A stretch of 58,244 nt of DNA, taken from contig JAGVNI010000001.1 of NCBI GenBank assembly GCA_020053355.1, forward strand, positions 1-58,244, given 5' to 3'. The stretch comes from an archaeon. Its GTDB lineage: Archaea > Micrarchaeota > Micrarchaeia > Anstonellales > Bilamarchaeaceae. Under the pieces are notes generated by a model, which did not search any database, had not been told where the DNA came from, and saw only the letters and a list, made by a program, of their open reading frames with translations. This document shows, one piece after another, positions 1-8,822 of the stretch (within the stretch, counting starts at the first letter, position 1; every line of letters starts with the position of its first letter). The translations under genes were made by a program, and so were the position numbers.

Positions 1-296
1 GACAGTACGGTAGTATCTCCTGGGAGTGTTGCCTCTTGAGAGAAAGGATCCTTGAGTACGAGAGGAACGGGGATTCGGCGCCTCTAGTGGACCGGTTGTA
101 AATTTTGCACTGCCGGGCAGCCACGCGCCACGCTAATAAGACCTGAAAGCATCTAAGGTCGAAGTAGCTCTTAAAACGAGGGGGCATATACCGCGGATAG
201 CAGATCCGCTTGATAGGACTGAGGTGTACGCAGCTAGGGAAACCGAGCTGTTCAGCCTGCGGTTACTAACGGTCTATCCTATGACTCGGTCATAGG
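1..296 (+). rRNA. 23S ribosomal RNA, 3' end (partial)
   Basis: This is the last part of a large-subunit rRNA; the 5' part lies outside the window. The sarcin-ricin loop core AGTACGAGAGGAACGG lies at about 55-70. Further on are the usual terminal-domain blocks, such as CTTGATAGGACTGAGGTGTA near 209-228 and TTACTAACGG near 263-272. The exact end is uncertain. A perfect 8-bp hairpin, CCTATGAC/GTCATAGG with loop TCG, sits at 278-296, followed by a T-rich stretch near 318-335 that could end transcription. No 5S rRNA or tRNA follows in this direction, so 5S is probably unlinked or lies elsewhere. Confidence 0.95.
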
Positions 297-423
297 GGGC
301 ATATGACATTCCAGAGGTTTTTCTTCTATTCTTGCCGTCACCATCCTCACATTCTGGCGCATCTTTATCTTATTTTTATAAAAGACCAGCGTGAGCCATA
401 TATTTCCTGAAAAAGAGGGGGTT

Positions 424-1209
424 TTAGGCCAAAAGATACGACTTTCCGGCCATCAGGATTAGCGAAACCGCGAAAATGAACAGCCCGAGGAGGACATAGA
501 GGCTTGCCTTGCGGCCGAGCTTTTTAAGAATCCGATTCTCGGTGGAAGGGCTGATGAACATCTTCGTTTTCCCCCGGATGAGCAGGTTCTCATGGGCTTT
601 GCTTGACGCGTTTCCGAACGGTTCGGCAATGCCGATGACGTATAGCTTGTTCGAAAGAGGCAGCCGGCTCTCCATAATTTCAATCTGGGAATTGCTGTGG
701 CTGAGGAACTCCTTTTTCAGCTCCGGATCCAGGCTGTCGATGAACTTCTGCACATTATCATAGCTTTCCTTGCCGTCATGCCATCCCTTCGGGCCGTCAT
801 TTAGGCAGAATGAGTATCCCTTGTAGTTCAGCCCGTCGATGTAGGCGCTTCGTGCGTCAACCCGGATTTCGCCCGAATCATCCTTGAGAATGAACGGGTC
901 GGATGACTCCGTGTCGCAGATGTCAAGCATGGCACCCCTCGTTCCGAACGGCTGATACTGCGCCACAATCCTCCAGTACAGGCACTCTTTTCCCGATATC
1001 GGGCTAAGCAGGTTTCCCGGACGCTCCGGCGTGCCGGAAAGCTCGACAAGGCCGACTGCAACTGAGCGGATTTTAGACGATGGGGTATTCCGGATTTTCT
1101 GGATTAGTTGGACTTTCGGGAGATGATATGCCATTATCGCAAGGCCGGCCAGGCATAGAGACACTGGAAATCCGAATTCCTTTGAGATTAGATTCCAATC
1201 CATTGGCAT
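424..1209 (-). CDS. GIDE-domain membrane protein (paralogue 1)
   Basis: A 261-residue protein of the family named after the GIDE domain of the animal mitochondrial E3 ligase MUL1. No RING finger follows the domain, so ligase activity is not implied. There is an N-terminal membrane segment around residues 14-28 and a C-terminal one around 238-256. Between them lies the family signature: RNTPSSK near 40, then AVGLVELSG, then a block with SPISGKECLYWR. It resembles three paralogues at 7208-9638 and is separated from them by the caspase-like and LemA genes. The function of archaeal members is unknown; envelope or membrane maintenance is a guess from the association with LemA. It is convergent with the 23S rRNA. 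Starts at 1209 or 1203 are both possible. Confidence 0.75.
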   Translation of the reverse strand: MPMDWNLISKEFGFPVSLCLAGLAIMAYHLPKVQLIQKIRNTPSSKIRSVAVGLVELSGTPERPGNLLSPISGKECLYWRIVAQYQPFGTRGAMLDICDTESSDPFILKDDSGEIRVDARSAYIDGLNYKGYSFCLNDGPKGWHDGKESYDNVQKFIDSLDPELKKEFLSHSNSQIEIMESRLPLSNKLYVIGIAEPFGNASSKAHENLLIRGKTKMFISPSTENRILKKLGRKASLYVLLGLFIFAVSLILMAGKSYLLA

Positions 1210-1254
1210 ATTCGCGCGATTTATGTATTTTAACCTTCACATAGAATCCTTACC
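1210..1254. promoter_or_regulatory. Bidirectional promoter between GIDE and SixA-like genes
   Basis: This 45-bp gap separates two divergent start codons. It holds the AT-rich core ATTTATGTATTTTAA at about 1219-1233, usable as a TATA box on either strand. The core lies roughly 22-35 bp from the rightward ATG and 10-24 bp from the leftward one. Neither gene shows a clear Shine-Dalgarno sequence, so leaderless transcripts are likely. Confidence 0.5.
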
Positions 1255-1761
1255 ATGGAGATTTACCTGGTCCAGCATGGGGATGCGAAATCAGAGGAGG
1301 AAGACGTCCAGCGGCCGCTATCCGACAAGGGGAAAGAGGAGACAGGGCGGGTGGCGGAAGCGCTCGGAAAGGTAGGCATCAGGGCCAAGCACATCATGCA
1401 CTCTGGCAAACTGAGGGCGAAAGAGACCGCGGAGATATACTCGAAGCACTTCGGACCGTCAGAAGCCAGGGAGATGCTCGGCCTTGCACCGAATGACAAT
1501 CCAATAATGGCTAAAGAATTCTTGGAAAGCGCGAAGGAACCGGTGATGCTCGTCGGGCATATGCCGCACCTAAGCAAGCTCGCATCACTGCTCATAACCG
1601 GCAATCCGGACCAGGATACCATCCAGTTCCATATGGGCGGCGTCGTTTGCCTGGAAAAAGACGTGAAATGGAGGGTGAAGTGGGCCGTCACGCCCGAAAT
1701 AATCCCATTCCCGATAAAGGAGCTGTTCCCAAGAGGAAAAGACCGCAAATCCCGAAGCTGA
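1255..1761 (+). CDS. SixA-like histidine phosphatase family protein
   Basis: A 168-residue protein of the histidine phosphatase (phosphoglycerate-mutase-like) superfamily, nearest in pattern to SixA phosphohistidine phosphatases. The N-terminus reads MEIYLVQHGDA: the usual RHG has Gln in place of Arg, while the nucleophile His8 is kept. The segment RPLSDKGKEE, the SGKLRAKETAE block near residue 50 and the second catalytic His in VGHMPHLSKLA near 100-110 fit the family. The QHG variant is, from memory, common in archaeal SixA-like proteins, so it need not mean loss of activity. The substrate is not known. Confidence 0.8.
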   Translation: MEIYLVQHGDAKSEEEDVQRPLSDKGKEETGRVAEALGKVGIRAKHIMHSGKLRAKETAEIYSKHFGPSEAREMLGLAPNDNPIMAKEFLESAKEPVMLVGHMPHLSKLASLLITGNPDQDTIQFHMGGVVCLEKDVKWRVKWAVTPEIIPFPIKELFPRGKDRKSRS

Positions 1762-1816
1762 CGGAAGGAAAACCAGCGTAATATCTTAAAAATAAACGAT
1801 GCGCAATATCGGTTCA

Positions 1817-2254
1817 ATGGAAAAAACAGAATTGTTCCTGAAAACCGTCAGCCTGGGGTTCTTCGTTCTGGCAATTATCAGCGGCTCTTTCTCGCTGGAT
1901 GCTACTTTTGACGGATATTTCATGGCCCCCACCATGGCATTCGCCGGATTTCTCTCAAGGCTGATGGAAATCAGCCAATATTTCTATTGGCTGACCGTGC
2001 TTGCGTTTATCGTCCTGATTAGCGGCCTGATTCACGCGAAGGTCATCTCGTTTGCCGATGTCGAACGGGGAGCATACTGGGTGGTCCTTTTCTTTGCGAG
2101 CGGGGCGTTCTCCCTCGTAGCGGCCATCGTGATAGGCGCTGTGATGATTGCACTTGGGATACGCGCCTATGGGATGTTCCTGTTCCTCGGAGCGTTCGTG
2201 TTCGTCTTCAGCACTGAATTCCTGGGGATTTTCAAGAAACTGCTGGTGAAGTAG
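1817..2254 (+). CDS. Small four-helix integral membrane protein
   Basis: A protein of about 145 residues with four predicted hydrophobic segments and no recognised domain. I chose the ATG at 1817 over the one at 1799 because CTTAAAAATA at 1785-1794 would place transcription start close to 1815-1820, giving a leaderless message. The first helix is FLKTVSLGFFVLAIISGSF and the last is GMFLFLGAFVFVF, with a short basic tail. It ends one base before the stop codon of the convergent methyltransferase gene. Function unknown. Confidence 0.6.
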   Translation: MEKTELFLKTVSLGFFVLAIISGSFSLDATFDGYFMAPTMAFAGFLSRLMEISQYFYWLTVLAFIVLISGLIHAKVISFADVERGAYWVVLFFASGAFSLVAAIVIGAVMIALGIRAYGMFLFLGAFVFVFSTEFLGIFKKLLVK

Positions 2255-3067
2255 CTATTTCCACAAAGCCCAGAGCGCAGGGCAAGGGATGGGGGAAGAA
2301 CCCGGCGCCGAGAGCACCTGCGAATCAAAGCCTGCCTCGAAGAACATCTTTTCGTATTCGCTGTTGGTGAGCATCAATCTTGTTCTGGGCGGATTCGCGC
2401 AGGTCGCGTAGGCCTGCAAATCGCCCAGTTTTGCCAAATTGTGTGCCAGCTTCGCCTCATAGAACGTCTTCCCTTCGACCGCGAAACCGGGCTTTAGGAT
2501 ATACGCCCAGCGGCGGTGGTCGACATTCTTAATCCGCGAAAGTTCGCCTGAGAACGGCTCGAATGGGAATTCGCGCAACAGGAAGACGCCGTTTTCCGCC
2601 AGCATCGAATGCACTTTCAGCAGGAACGCCATATACCGTTCTGGAGTCTCCATATATCCTGAGACGATGTCGCCCATAATCATGCGGTACTTGCCCTTTT
2701 CGCAGCCGTCGCTTTCCCAGTCATTTTTAATGACGATTTCGCTTTGCGGAGGCCTGACCTTGAGCTGATTCGCCATTATGCCCGTCATGGCTGAAAACGA
2801 CACATCGGATTTCTCATAAACGCTGACTTTTGCCCCAAAATTGTGCAGCCAGGCGCGGAATTCAGGCGTCGCTCCGAGCACCAGCGCCTCCTCGCCCTTC
2901 ATATGCGAAAGCAGGGGCGCGGCATTCTCGAACTCCCCGCCCCATTTCGGGCGGCGGGGCCACTGGACCTGCCCCCATTTGAGGGCTACGCTTTCCCAGC
3001 CCCGGGTGTTCGCATCCGCACATGATGCGGCCGCCGATAGCAACTTCGCTGAAGACAACTGAATCAT
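2255..3067 (-). CDS. SAM-dependent methyltransferase-like protein
   Basis: A 270-residue protein with the outline of a class I (Rossmann) methyltransferase. EEALVLGATPEFRAWL near residue 80 resembles motif I, in the VLGATPE variant. It is followed by an acidic residue at the end of strand 2 (KVSVYEKSD) and a motif-IV-like strand (YRMIMGDIVS). The section MLAENGVFLLREFPFEPF resembles the post-II region. An N-terminal helical segment of about 60 residues precedes the core. The substrate is unknown. A TATA-like CTTTAAATA on the minus strand near 3093-3101 lies about 27 bp before the ATG, so the gene probably has its own leaderless transcript. Confidence 0.65.
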   Translation of the reverse strand: MIQLSSAKLLSAAASCADANTRGWESVALKWGQVQWPRRPKWGGEFENAAPLLSHMKGEEALVLGATPEFRAWLHNFGAKVSVYEKSDVSFSAMTGIMANQLKVRPPQSEIVIKNDWESDGCEKGKYRMIMGDIVSGYMETPERYMAFLLKVHSMLAENGVFLLREFPFEPFSGELSRIKNVDHRRWAYILKPGFAVEGKTFYEAKLAHNLAKLGDLQAYATCANPPRTRLMLTNSEYEKMFFEAGFDSQVLSAPGSSPIPCPALWALWK

Positions 3068-3118
3068 TGTGGTATAATGCGCCGAAAATAGTATTTAAAG
3101 ATTGTGTAAAAAATGTAA

Positions 3119-3151
3119 CAAAAAGAAGCAGATATGTTCCAGATGGAACAT
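3119..3151 (-). terminator. Hairpin and T-tract ending the caspase-like gene
   Basis: A perfect 8-bp inverted repeat, ATGTTCCA/TGGAACAT with a 2-base spacer, lies at 3134-3151. It touches the stop codon of the gene at 3151-6450. On the minus strand it is followed by CTTCTTTTTG, giving a bacterial-looking hairpin plus U-tract. It could also be an operator for the downstream methyltransferase gene, whose TATA box lies about 35 bp further on. Confidence 0.5.
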
Positions 3152-6100
3152 CATTTCCGTTTTCCGGCCGTCTGGCGCCCGGATGAGAATACGCCTGTCT
3201 GCTCCACGAATGTCGCCCTGACGCGCCCGTCCGAGGCGCGGAATTCGGAGACGTTGCTCGGGGTGGTGGGTGCATAGAGGGTAGTGCCGAGGAGCCTCGA
3301 GAGCATAGCGCCTATGGAATTCTCGTCCCTGCCGGTGGAGCAGGAGACGAGCACCATGGAGGAATTCGGCAGCAGCACGTCCCGCAGGGAGCCCATCTTG
3401 TCCCGGTCTGTAAGGTCCAGCATGCCTTCGTCTGTCTCGTTGCCGAGGCGTATGGACTCGGGGCTGCCATGGCCGCCGATGATGATGGACGGGGTCTGCC
3501 CGAAGGAGCGCCGGAAATCGGCGGCGGCTGCGAAGAAGCCACTTTCAGTGTCCCGCTCGTAGAGAATAACGTCGAAATCCCCCAGCAGCCCGTCCAGGCG
3601 CCTTCCGGCTGAGTAGAATGCGCCGTTGTAGTCGGAATCCGGGAATACTGCCAGGACCGCAGGCCGGGTGGAACGCCCCTTTGCCCGCTCATAGAGGCGG
3701 TTCAGCAGCTGCGGCGAATACCTGGCGAAATGCCGTATGCCGAAGCGGCGGTATAGCGTCGCGGCCCTCTCGGCCCCGATTGTCTCGATGGCATAGGCGA
3801 AGTTGAGGCCCACTTCCGGAGAGATGAAGCCGCCGATGAGCCTTTGCGCGAGCTGCCTGCCGGCCTCGAAGCTCTGAGGGCGCTCGAAAAGAAGGCCTGA
3901 TAGCCGCTCGTCGCTGAGTATCGAGCCGAAAAGGACGGAAATGTTCACGACCGCCTCCTCCCTATGGTCCTGGGGCACTTGAGCAAGGAATGCGCGGGCC
4001 CATTCCCCGTAGTGCCTTGCGGTCTCGAGCGAGAGCATCATGACCTGTGAGGGGTTGATGCTCTGCCTGGATATCACTGAATCCATGGCATGCGGGAACA
4101 CCCTGGCGAGCGCCCCGGCCTGGTCTCCGGCCCCGCGGATGAATTCCTGGTATGTCTGGAGCAGGCGGTGCTGGAGCGCGATTTCCTGGCCTGTGCGCCG
4201 TCCCGAGAGCTCCCGGAACGCGGCTCCTATCGCGGATGCGACATCGTCCCTGGAATCCGTTGGGGCAACGCGCACCATTGCGATGATGAAGGACAAATTC
4301 TCGTTCGACAGCATAGTCTGGAGGGTCTGGCCAGGGCTGTTATCGCCGCGCCTATGCGCCTGGACAATCGCGCGGAGCACGCTGCCTGAATCCGGGCCGG
4401 CTATCCTAATCAGCCTCTCGATTCGCGCGAAAAGTTCCGGGGTGAACGAGTCGTCCGAGACCGCGAGGATTTCGAATTCGTGCATGAACGTATGCCGCCC
4501 ATGGCCGCTTCCGACCATGGCTGCCATCGTGACGACGCGCCGGGCGAAAGCCGGGTTTTCGAGCAGGCCTGCAAACGACTCGTTCCTCAGAAGGGAGCCA
4601 TATATCTGCATGGCGCTATCAGCGAGGGCCGGATGGCTCCGCAGCGCCTCGGCCAATGCCGGCAGGAACCGGTCGTCCGGTTGCACGACACCCATCAGGT
4701 CAAAGAAGATATTCAGGGTCCGGAAGACATTCCTTTCCGATACCGCCTCCGAGCGCCGCATGGGCCGGATGATGCTTTCCAGGAAAGCTTCCATGCCGGG
4801 TGCGTAGTCCCTTGAATCAAGTATCACAGCGAACCGGGACATCGCCGGCAGGGCGTCATCAGGGAAGCATCGGTCAAGGATGAGCGGAAGGAGGCCGCCC
4901 CTGCCGAGCATGGACATGCGAAAGCCCCTGGCGTTCACGATGGCACCAAGCATGTGGCTCATCTGGTACCAGGGATGCACTTCCTCTGACTGGGGGATGG
5001 CCTCTCCTGAATGCGCCGGGGCATGGGCAGGCGGCAGCAGGGAGCCGGCCTGGGCAATCAAAGCAGGAATCGCCGCAAGCTCGTCATCGCTTGGGAATGA
5101 CCGCTGAACCATGCGGGAACCATCCGCGCCGGCACGATGCGCGGCAAGCCCCTGGGATTGCTCTGGCGGAATCGCGAGGTATTGCCTGACGATATAGAGG
5201 CCTGCATCCGCCTGGGGGCCGAGAGACTGGGACAGCGTCAGGAGGCGCTGGAACCCTTGCAATGTCACGCGCTCATCCCGTGCGAGGTCGGCAAGCAGCT
5301 GGACTCCCGAAGCCCGGCTGCCGACTCCGCCGGCATCGTCAGCAGAAACGCTGTAGCAGCTCCTTAGTGATGCGGCTATCCGGATTATCCGCTGCGCAGC
5401 ATCGCCCATTTCAAGGAAAGGCGAAAGGGAAGGATTGGATGATATCGCGATGAGCAGGCGCATGCAATCCGCTGGGTTTTCCGACCTTGCGAGCTCGGAT
5501 GCGATTTCAAGCGCGCGTGGATTGCGCCTGATTGCGTGCATGAAATCCAGGAAGACGGAAAGGCTGGACGAAGAAGCGGGGGTGCTTGAGGATAGGAACG
5601 AACTGAACACCCCGTCGCTTGCTATCATGCCAAGGCTGAAGCGCCTGTTGCCGATGATAAGGCGGAACATCCTCATCGGGTCGTCGCGTTGCGGGGTTGT
5701 GGATGGATAACCTTCCGAGATGACGTGTGTCATCCGGATAAGGTCAGCGACCACCTCCGGGCTTATCGCATGGGGGTCAATCGCGCTGTTGGCAAGGAGC
5801 GTCGAGAGGGCTTCGAGGGCATCCAGATGGTAGGGTGGTGAGTCGCTGCGCACCTGGCGTATCTGCCGCGAGAACGATTCGGCCGACCTCGGCGAGAGGT
5901 CCGCTGGGCCGAAAGCTGGGTTGCAGAAGAGGCTGCCCATGCACCGGATGGCCATGTAGGCTTCGCCGCCGCCTGCGCGCATCGCCGTGTCCAGGAACCG
6001 CACGAACCTGTCAGGGAGGGCCACGTCCAGGGCCCGGCCTGAGAAGGATGGGTTCTCGACAAGGAAGTACAGCGCCCGCAGCGCCTCGGTTGAATCCTGC

Positions 6101-6450
6101 CCTGCGCGGATTATCGAGAGCCGGGCGGCTTCGTGGACATGCCGGTTGAATTTCTCGGAAGAAAGAAGGCGTTCGAATGCGGTGAGCGTGGAGACGACGT
6201 CCGGCCCGGCGCGCGTGGCTATCAGCGACACGGTGCCCAGCATTGATGGAGTGAAGCGTTCGCTTGATGCGATGGCGGCAAACCGCCGCAGGGCTTCAGG
6301 CGCGTTTTCCCCGCACCGCTCGATTATAGTCCGGCAGACGCGCAGGGCTTCAGGCCTCTGCGCCTGGGGAAGCCGCTCAAGAATCCCATTCACAATCTCG
6401 GCCTGGGCCGGGGGAAGGGATTCCAGGTATCGCTGCGCGGGGCCGCCCAT
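3151..6450 (-). CDS. Helical-repeat protein with C-terminal caspase-like domain
   Basis: A 1099-residue protein. About residues 1-930 are alpha-helical repeats of HEAT/ARM style, roughly 40-55 residues each, with a recurring end such as LLANSAIDP, IISSNPSLSP-like and LLRNESFAG. The last 150 residues look like a caspase-hemoglobinase fold (peptidase clan CD). Strand PAVLAVFPDSDYNG is followed by FDVILYERD, then SIIIGGHGSPES with His994, then SSMVLVSCSTGRDE with Cys1037. His after one strand and Cys after the next is the clan's catalytic dyad layout, as in CHAT and C80-like domains. There is no signal peptide or membrane segment, so it should be cytoplasmic. The repeats may be a sensor or binding scaffold that controls the protease. 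The family name and substrate are unknown; the domain call is from motif order only. Confidence 0.6.
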   Translation of the reverse strand: MGGPAQRYLESLPPAQAEIVNGILERLPQAQRPEALRVCRTIIERCGENAPEALRRFAAIASSERFTPSMLGTVSLIATRAGPDVVSTLTAFERLLSSEKFNRHVHEAARLSIIRAGQDSTEALRALYFLVENPSFSGRALDVALPDRFVRFLDTAMRAGGGEAYMAIRCMGSLFCNPAFGPADLSPRSAESFSRQIRQVRSDSPPYHLDALEALSTLLANSAIDPHAISPEVVADLIRMTHVISEGYPSTTPQRDDPMRMFRLIIGNRRFSLGMIASDGVFSSFLSSSTPASSSSLSVFLDFMHAIRRNPRALEIASELARSENPADCMRLLIAISSNPSLSPFLEMGDAAQRIIRIAASLRSCYSVSADDAGGVGSRASGVQLLADLARDERVTLQGFQRLLTLSQSLGPQADAGLYIVRQYLAIPPEQSQGLAAHRAGADGSRMVQRSFPSDDELAAIPALIAQAGSLLPPAHAPAHSGEAIPQSEEVHPWYQMSHMLGAIVNARGFRMSMLGRGGLLPLILDRCFPDDALPAMSRFAVILDSRDYAPGMEAFLESIIRPMRRSEAVSERNVFRTLNIFFDLMGVVQPDDRFLPALAEALRSHPALADSAMQIYGSLLRNESFAGLLENPAFARRVVTMAAMVGSGHGRHTFMHEFEILAVSDDSFTPELFARIERLIRIAGPDSGSVLRAIVQAHRRGDNSPGQTLQTMLSNENLSFIIAMVRVAPTDSRDDVASAIGAAFRELSGRRTGQEIALQHRLLQTYQEFIRGAGDQAGALARVFPHAMDSVISRQSINPSQVMMLSLETARHYGEWARAFLAQVPQDHREEAVVNISVLFGSILSDERLSGLLFERPQSFEAGRQLAQRLIGGFISPEVGLNFAYAIETIGAERAATLYRRFGIRHFARYSPQLLNRLYERAKGRSTRPAVLAVFPDSDYNGAFYSAGRRLDGLLGDFDVILYERDTESGFFAAAADFRRSFGQTPSIIIGGHGSPESIRLGNETDEGMLDLTDRDKMGSLRDVLLPNSSMVLVSCSTGRDENSIGAMLSRLLGTTLYAPTTPSNVSEFRASDGRVRATFVEQTGVFSSGRQTAGKRK

Positions 6451-6509
6451 TACGATATTTCGAAAGGAGAATTAAAAAAACAGGCGAGCCGCTCTTGCAT
6501 TGAAGCGGC

Positions 6510-7202
6510 TCATTTCTTGGCGTCGCCGGCCTTCGTCTTGGGTTGTGCGGGCTTTGCTTCGGGTGAAGGCGCCTTCGCCTCGGGCTCAGCCGTTTTGGCT
6601 TCCGGTTCGGCTGCCTCTGGCGCTTCGTCATCCATCTTGACCTGGATTAGCTTCTTGTCTTCTTCTGCGACCTTGAAGTATTCCTTGTCCTTGAAGCCCA
6701 TCATCGATGCGAAAATCGTGTCCGGAACAGAATGAATCCTTGTATTGAAGAGCATGACCGAGTCGTTGTAGAACTCGCGCCGATCCGCTATCTGGTTCTC
6801 TATGGCCGAGAGCTGCTCCTGCAGTTTGAGGAAGCTCTGGCTGGCTTCCAGTTTCGGGTAGTTCTCGGCGACGGCGAATATCGTCTTGAGCGCTGCGCTT
6901 ATTCCCTCGCTGGCAAGCGCCTTTTCACCTGGCGTAGAAGCGCCCATCATCTGCGTCCGCAGCCGGGTAATCTCGGTGAGCGTGCCTTTCTCGTATTTCA
7001 TGTAGCCCTTGACAGTCTCGACGAGGTTTGGAATCAGGTCCGTCCTCTGCTTGAGAAGAACGTCGATATTGGCCCACGCTTTTTCGATGTTGTTCCGGAG
7101 CGAAATCAGGCCGTTGTATATCGAGAAGATGTAGAATGCCGCAAGCAATGCGAGCACGAAACCGAAGAATCCGCAGCAGATGAGCACGACTTCGAAGGCC
7201 AT
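6510..7202 (-). CDS. lemA: LemA family membrane protein
   Basis: A 230-residue LemA family protein. An N-terminal membrane helix (VLICCGFFGFVLALLAAFYI, residues 6-25) is followed by the hallmark coiled helical domain: YNGLISLRNNIEKAWANIDV, then LLKQRTDLIPNLVETVKGY, and later ENYPKLEASQSFLKLQEQL near residue 120 and ENQIADRREFYND. The C-terminal 45 residues are an Ala/Pro/Glu/Lys low-complexity tail not typical of the family. LemA function is poorly defined; in bacteria it is linked to envelope stress. The GIDE gene next door starts only 5 bp before this one on the same strand, so they are probably co-transcribed, and the pairing suggests a joint membrane role. Confidence 0.92.
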   Translation of the reverse strand: MAFEVVLICCGFFGFVLALLAAFYIFSIYNGLISLRNNIEKAWANIDVLLKQRTDLIPNLVETVKGYMKYEKGTLTEITRLRTQMMGASTPGEKALASEGISAALKTIFAVAENYPKLEASQSFLKLQEQLSAIENQIADRREFYNDSVMLFNTRIHSVPDTIFASMMGFKDKEYFKVAEEDKKLIQVKMDDEAPEAAEPEAKTAEPEAKAPSPEAKPAQPKTKAGDAKK

Positions 7203-7207
7203 TCAAA

Positions 7208-7987
7208 TCACTGGATAAACGATGATAATAGTGCAATTAAACCTATCGCAGAAAGGATGAGGCCGAGGCCAAGCATCCACCAGACCGAGCCTCCGACTTT
7301 TTGCACGACCTTGGTCTCCCCGGAATCGCTGAGGTACATGATGTCGACGTTCGCGCCCTTCTTCATTATGAGGTTCTCGTGCGCAAGCGCGCTCGATGCG
7401 CCTTTAAGAGGCTCGGCGCTTCCCATGACGAAAAGCGGGTCGCCTTCGGCGATGAATGATTCGGTTATGCGCAAATCATAGCCGGAATGGCTGTTGAAGG
7501 CCGAGTTGGCAGCTGGCGTTGCCGCAAGGAAGTCCAGAACTTTCTTGTCGAGGACCTTGCTCTTGAACATACCCAGCACGCCGCCTTCTGATAGATGCCC
7601 GGAGCTGGAGAAATCCGTGGGGATTTCGACCTCCGCATCCTTGGGCTCGATAAGCATCCTGCCGGTGTCGTCTTCGAGGTAGAACTGCATGGATGAGGAT
7701 GCGTTGTAGATGTCGCGCCAGCCCCCGTGCTTTCCGGGCTTGTAATACTCGCCTTTGACGCTCCAGTAGACCGAGCGGACCTTTGATATCGGGCTGTCGA
7801 TAGGCTCCTTGCACCGCGCTTTCCCGGAAAGCTCGACCAGGCCGACAGCGGCAGAACGCACCTTCGATGTCGGCGTGTTCTTGATTCTCTGCGCGAGCAG
7901 GTATCTCTGGGTGCCCCCGTAGATGAGGACGAGCCCGAATAGCAGAAACAGTATTCCGCCGCAGCACGCATTCCCTTCTTCAGCCAT
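7208..7987 (-). CDS. GIDE-domain membrane protein (paralogue 2)
   Basis: A protein of about 259 residues with an N-terminal membrane helix (GGILFLLFGLVLIYGG), a central GIDE-type domain and a C-terminal membrane helix (WWMLGLGLILSAIGLIALL). Signature pieces are KNTPTSKVRSAAVGLVEL, SPISKVRSVYWSV and DDTGRMLI. The FVMGSAEPLKGASSALAHEN block late in the domain is shared with the other copies. I place the start at 7987 rather than 7996 because the TATA-like GTTTTTAAC on the minus strand centred near 8014 would start transcription there. It lies upstream of LemA in the same direction. No RING domain is present. Confidence 0.75.
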   Translation of the reverse strand: MAEEGNACCGGILFLLFGLVLIYGGTQRYLLAQRIKNTPTSKVRSAAVGLVELSGKARCKEPIDSPISKVRSVYWSVKGEYYKPGKHGGWRDIYNASSSMQFYLEDDTGRMLIEPKDAEVEIPTDFSSSGHLSEGGVLGMFKSKVLDKKVLDFLAATPAANSAFNSHSGYDLRITESFIAEGDPLFVMGSAEPLKGASSALAHENLIMKKGANVDIMYLSDSGETKVVQKVGGSVWWMLGLGLILSAIGLIALLSSFIQ

Positions 7988-8024
7988 GGGTGGCATTCTT
8001 CGCGAAATGTTAAAAACAATGGGG

Positions 8025-8801
8025 CTAGAATGCCCAGAAAACCAGGATGATTATGGCAGCGCAGGCAATCGAGAGGCCGATGCCGCCGAAGACGGCCCAC
8101 AGCATCCCGCCGCGCATGCTCTCGACGACTTTCTTCTCCGCGCTGTCGCTGATGTACATGACGTCCTTCTTGCGGATGATGAGGTTCTCGTGCGCTTTGG
8201 CGCTTGTTGCGCCTTCAAGGGGCTGCGCATCCCCAAGGACATAAACAAGGTCTTCTTCAGCGATGTAATTCTCGAAAATGCGCACATCCACTTTCGCATG
8301 GTTCATGAAGGCTTTCTTCCCGGCTGCATCGAGCGAATCGATGAATTTAATCACCCGCCCGTCCATCTGCTGGTGCGGCATGCCGAATACGCCTTTTCCG
8401 GAGATATAGCCCTGGTACCGGTTGTCCACGGGAATTTCAACCGTCGCGCCCTTGGGGTCGACGAGCATCCGGCCCGTCTCATCCTCGACCCGGAAGCGGC
8501 TGGATGAGTCCCGCTTGAAAATCTCGCGCCAGCCCCCGTGCTTTCCTGAGCGGTAATATTCGGCCCTTATCCGCCAATGCGCGCATCGGGCATCGCTTAT
8601 CGGGCTGCGCATATCGCCATCGCAAATGGCTTTGCCGTATAGTTCCACCAAGCCTACTGCGGCGGCATCCACCTTGGATGTGGGCGTGTTCTCGATTTTC
8701 TGGAGAAGGAGGAACTGCTTCGTCCCGCTGTAGGCAAGCCACAGCCCGCCGAAGAATCCGGCGATTAGATAGATTATGCAGCCCCCGCCTGATGAAGACA
8801 T
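8025..8801 (-). CDS. GIDE-domain membrane protein (paralogue 3)
   Basis: A 258-residue paralogue of the flanking genes. It has an N-terminal membrane helix (IIYLIAGFFGGLWLAYSG), the ENTPTSKVDAAAVGLVEL signature, SPISDARCAHWRI, DETGRMLVDPKGATVEIPV and the YVLGDAQPLEGATSAKAHEN block. The C-terminal hydrophobic stretch is GMLWAVFGGIGLSIACAAII. The N-terminus MSSSGGGC carries a Cys just before the helix. Its start is 21 bp from the stop codon of the upstream paralogue, so the two are probably one transcript. The tandem arrangement suggests local duplication. Confidence 0.75.
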   Translation of the reverse strand: MSSSGGGCIIYLIAGFFGGLWLAYSGTKQFLLLQKIENTPTSKVDAAAVGLVELYGKAICDGDMRSPISDARCAHWRIRAEYYRSGKHGGWREIFKRDSSSRFRVEDETGRMLVDPKGATVEIPVDNRYQGYISGKGVFGMPHQQMDGRVIKFIDSLDAAGKKAFMNHAKVDVRIFENYIAEEDLVYVLGDAQPLEGATSAKAHENLIIRKKDVMYISDSAEKKVVESMRGGMLWAVFGGIGLSIACAAIIILVFWAF

Positions 8802-8822
8802 TTAATCATTCCGGCACGGGCT

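Noticed and set aside
3284-6475. Many plus-strand frames opposite the caspase-like gene, some above 200 codons
   Set aside because: They are mirror frames of a GC-rich coding strand with Arg/Ser/Pro-rich nonsense composition and no domains.
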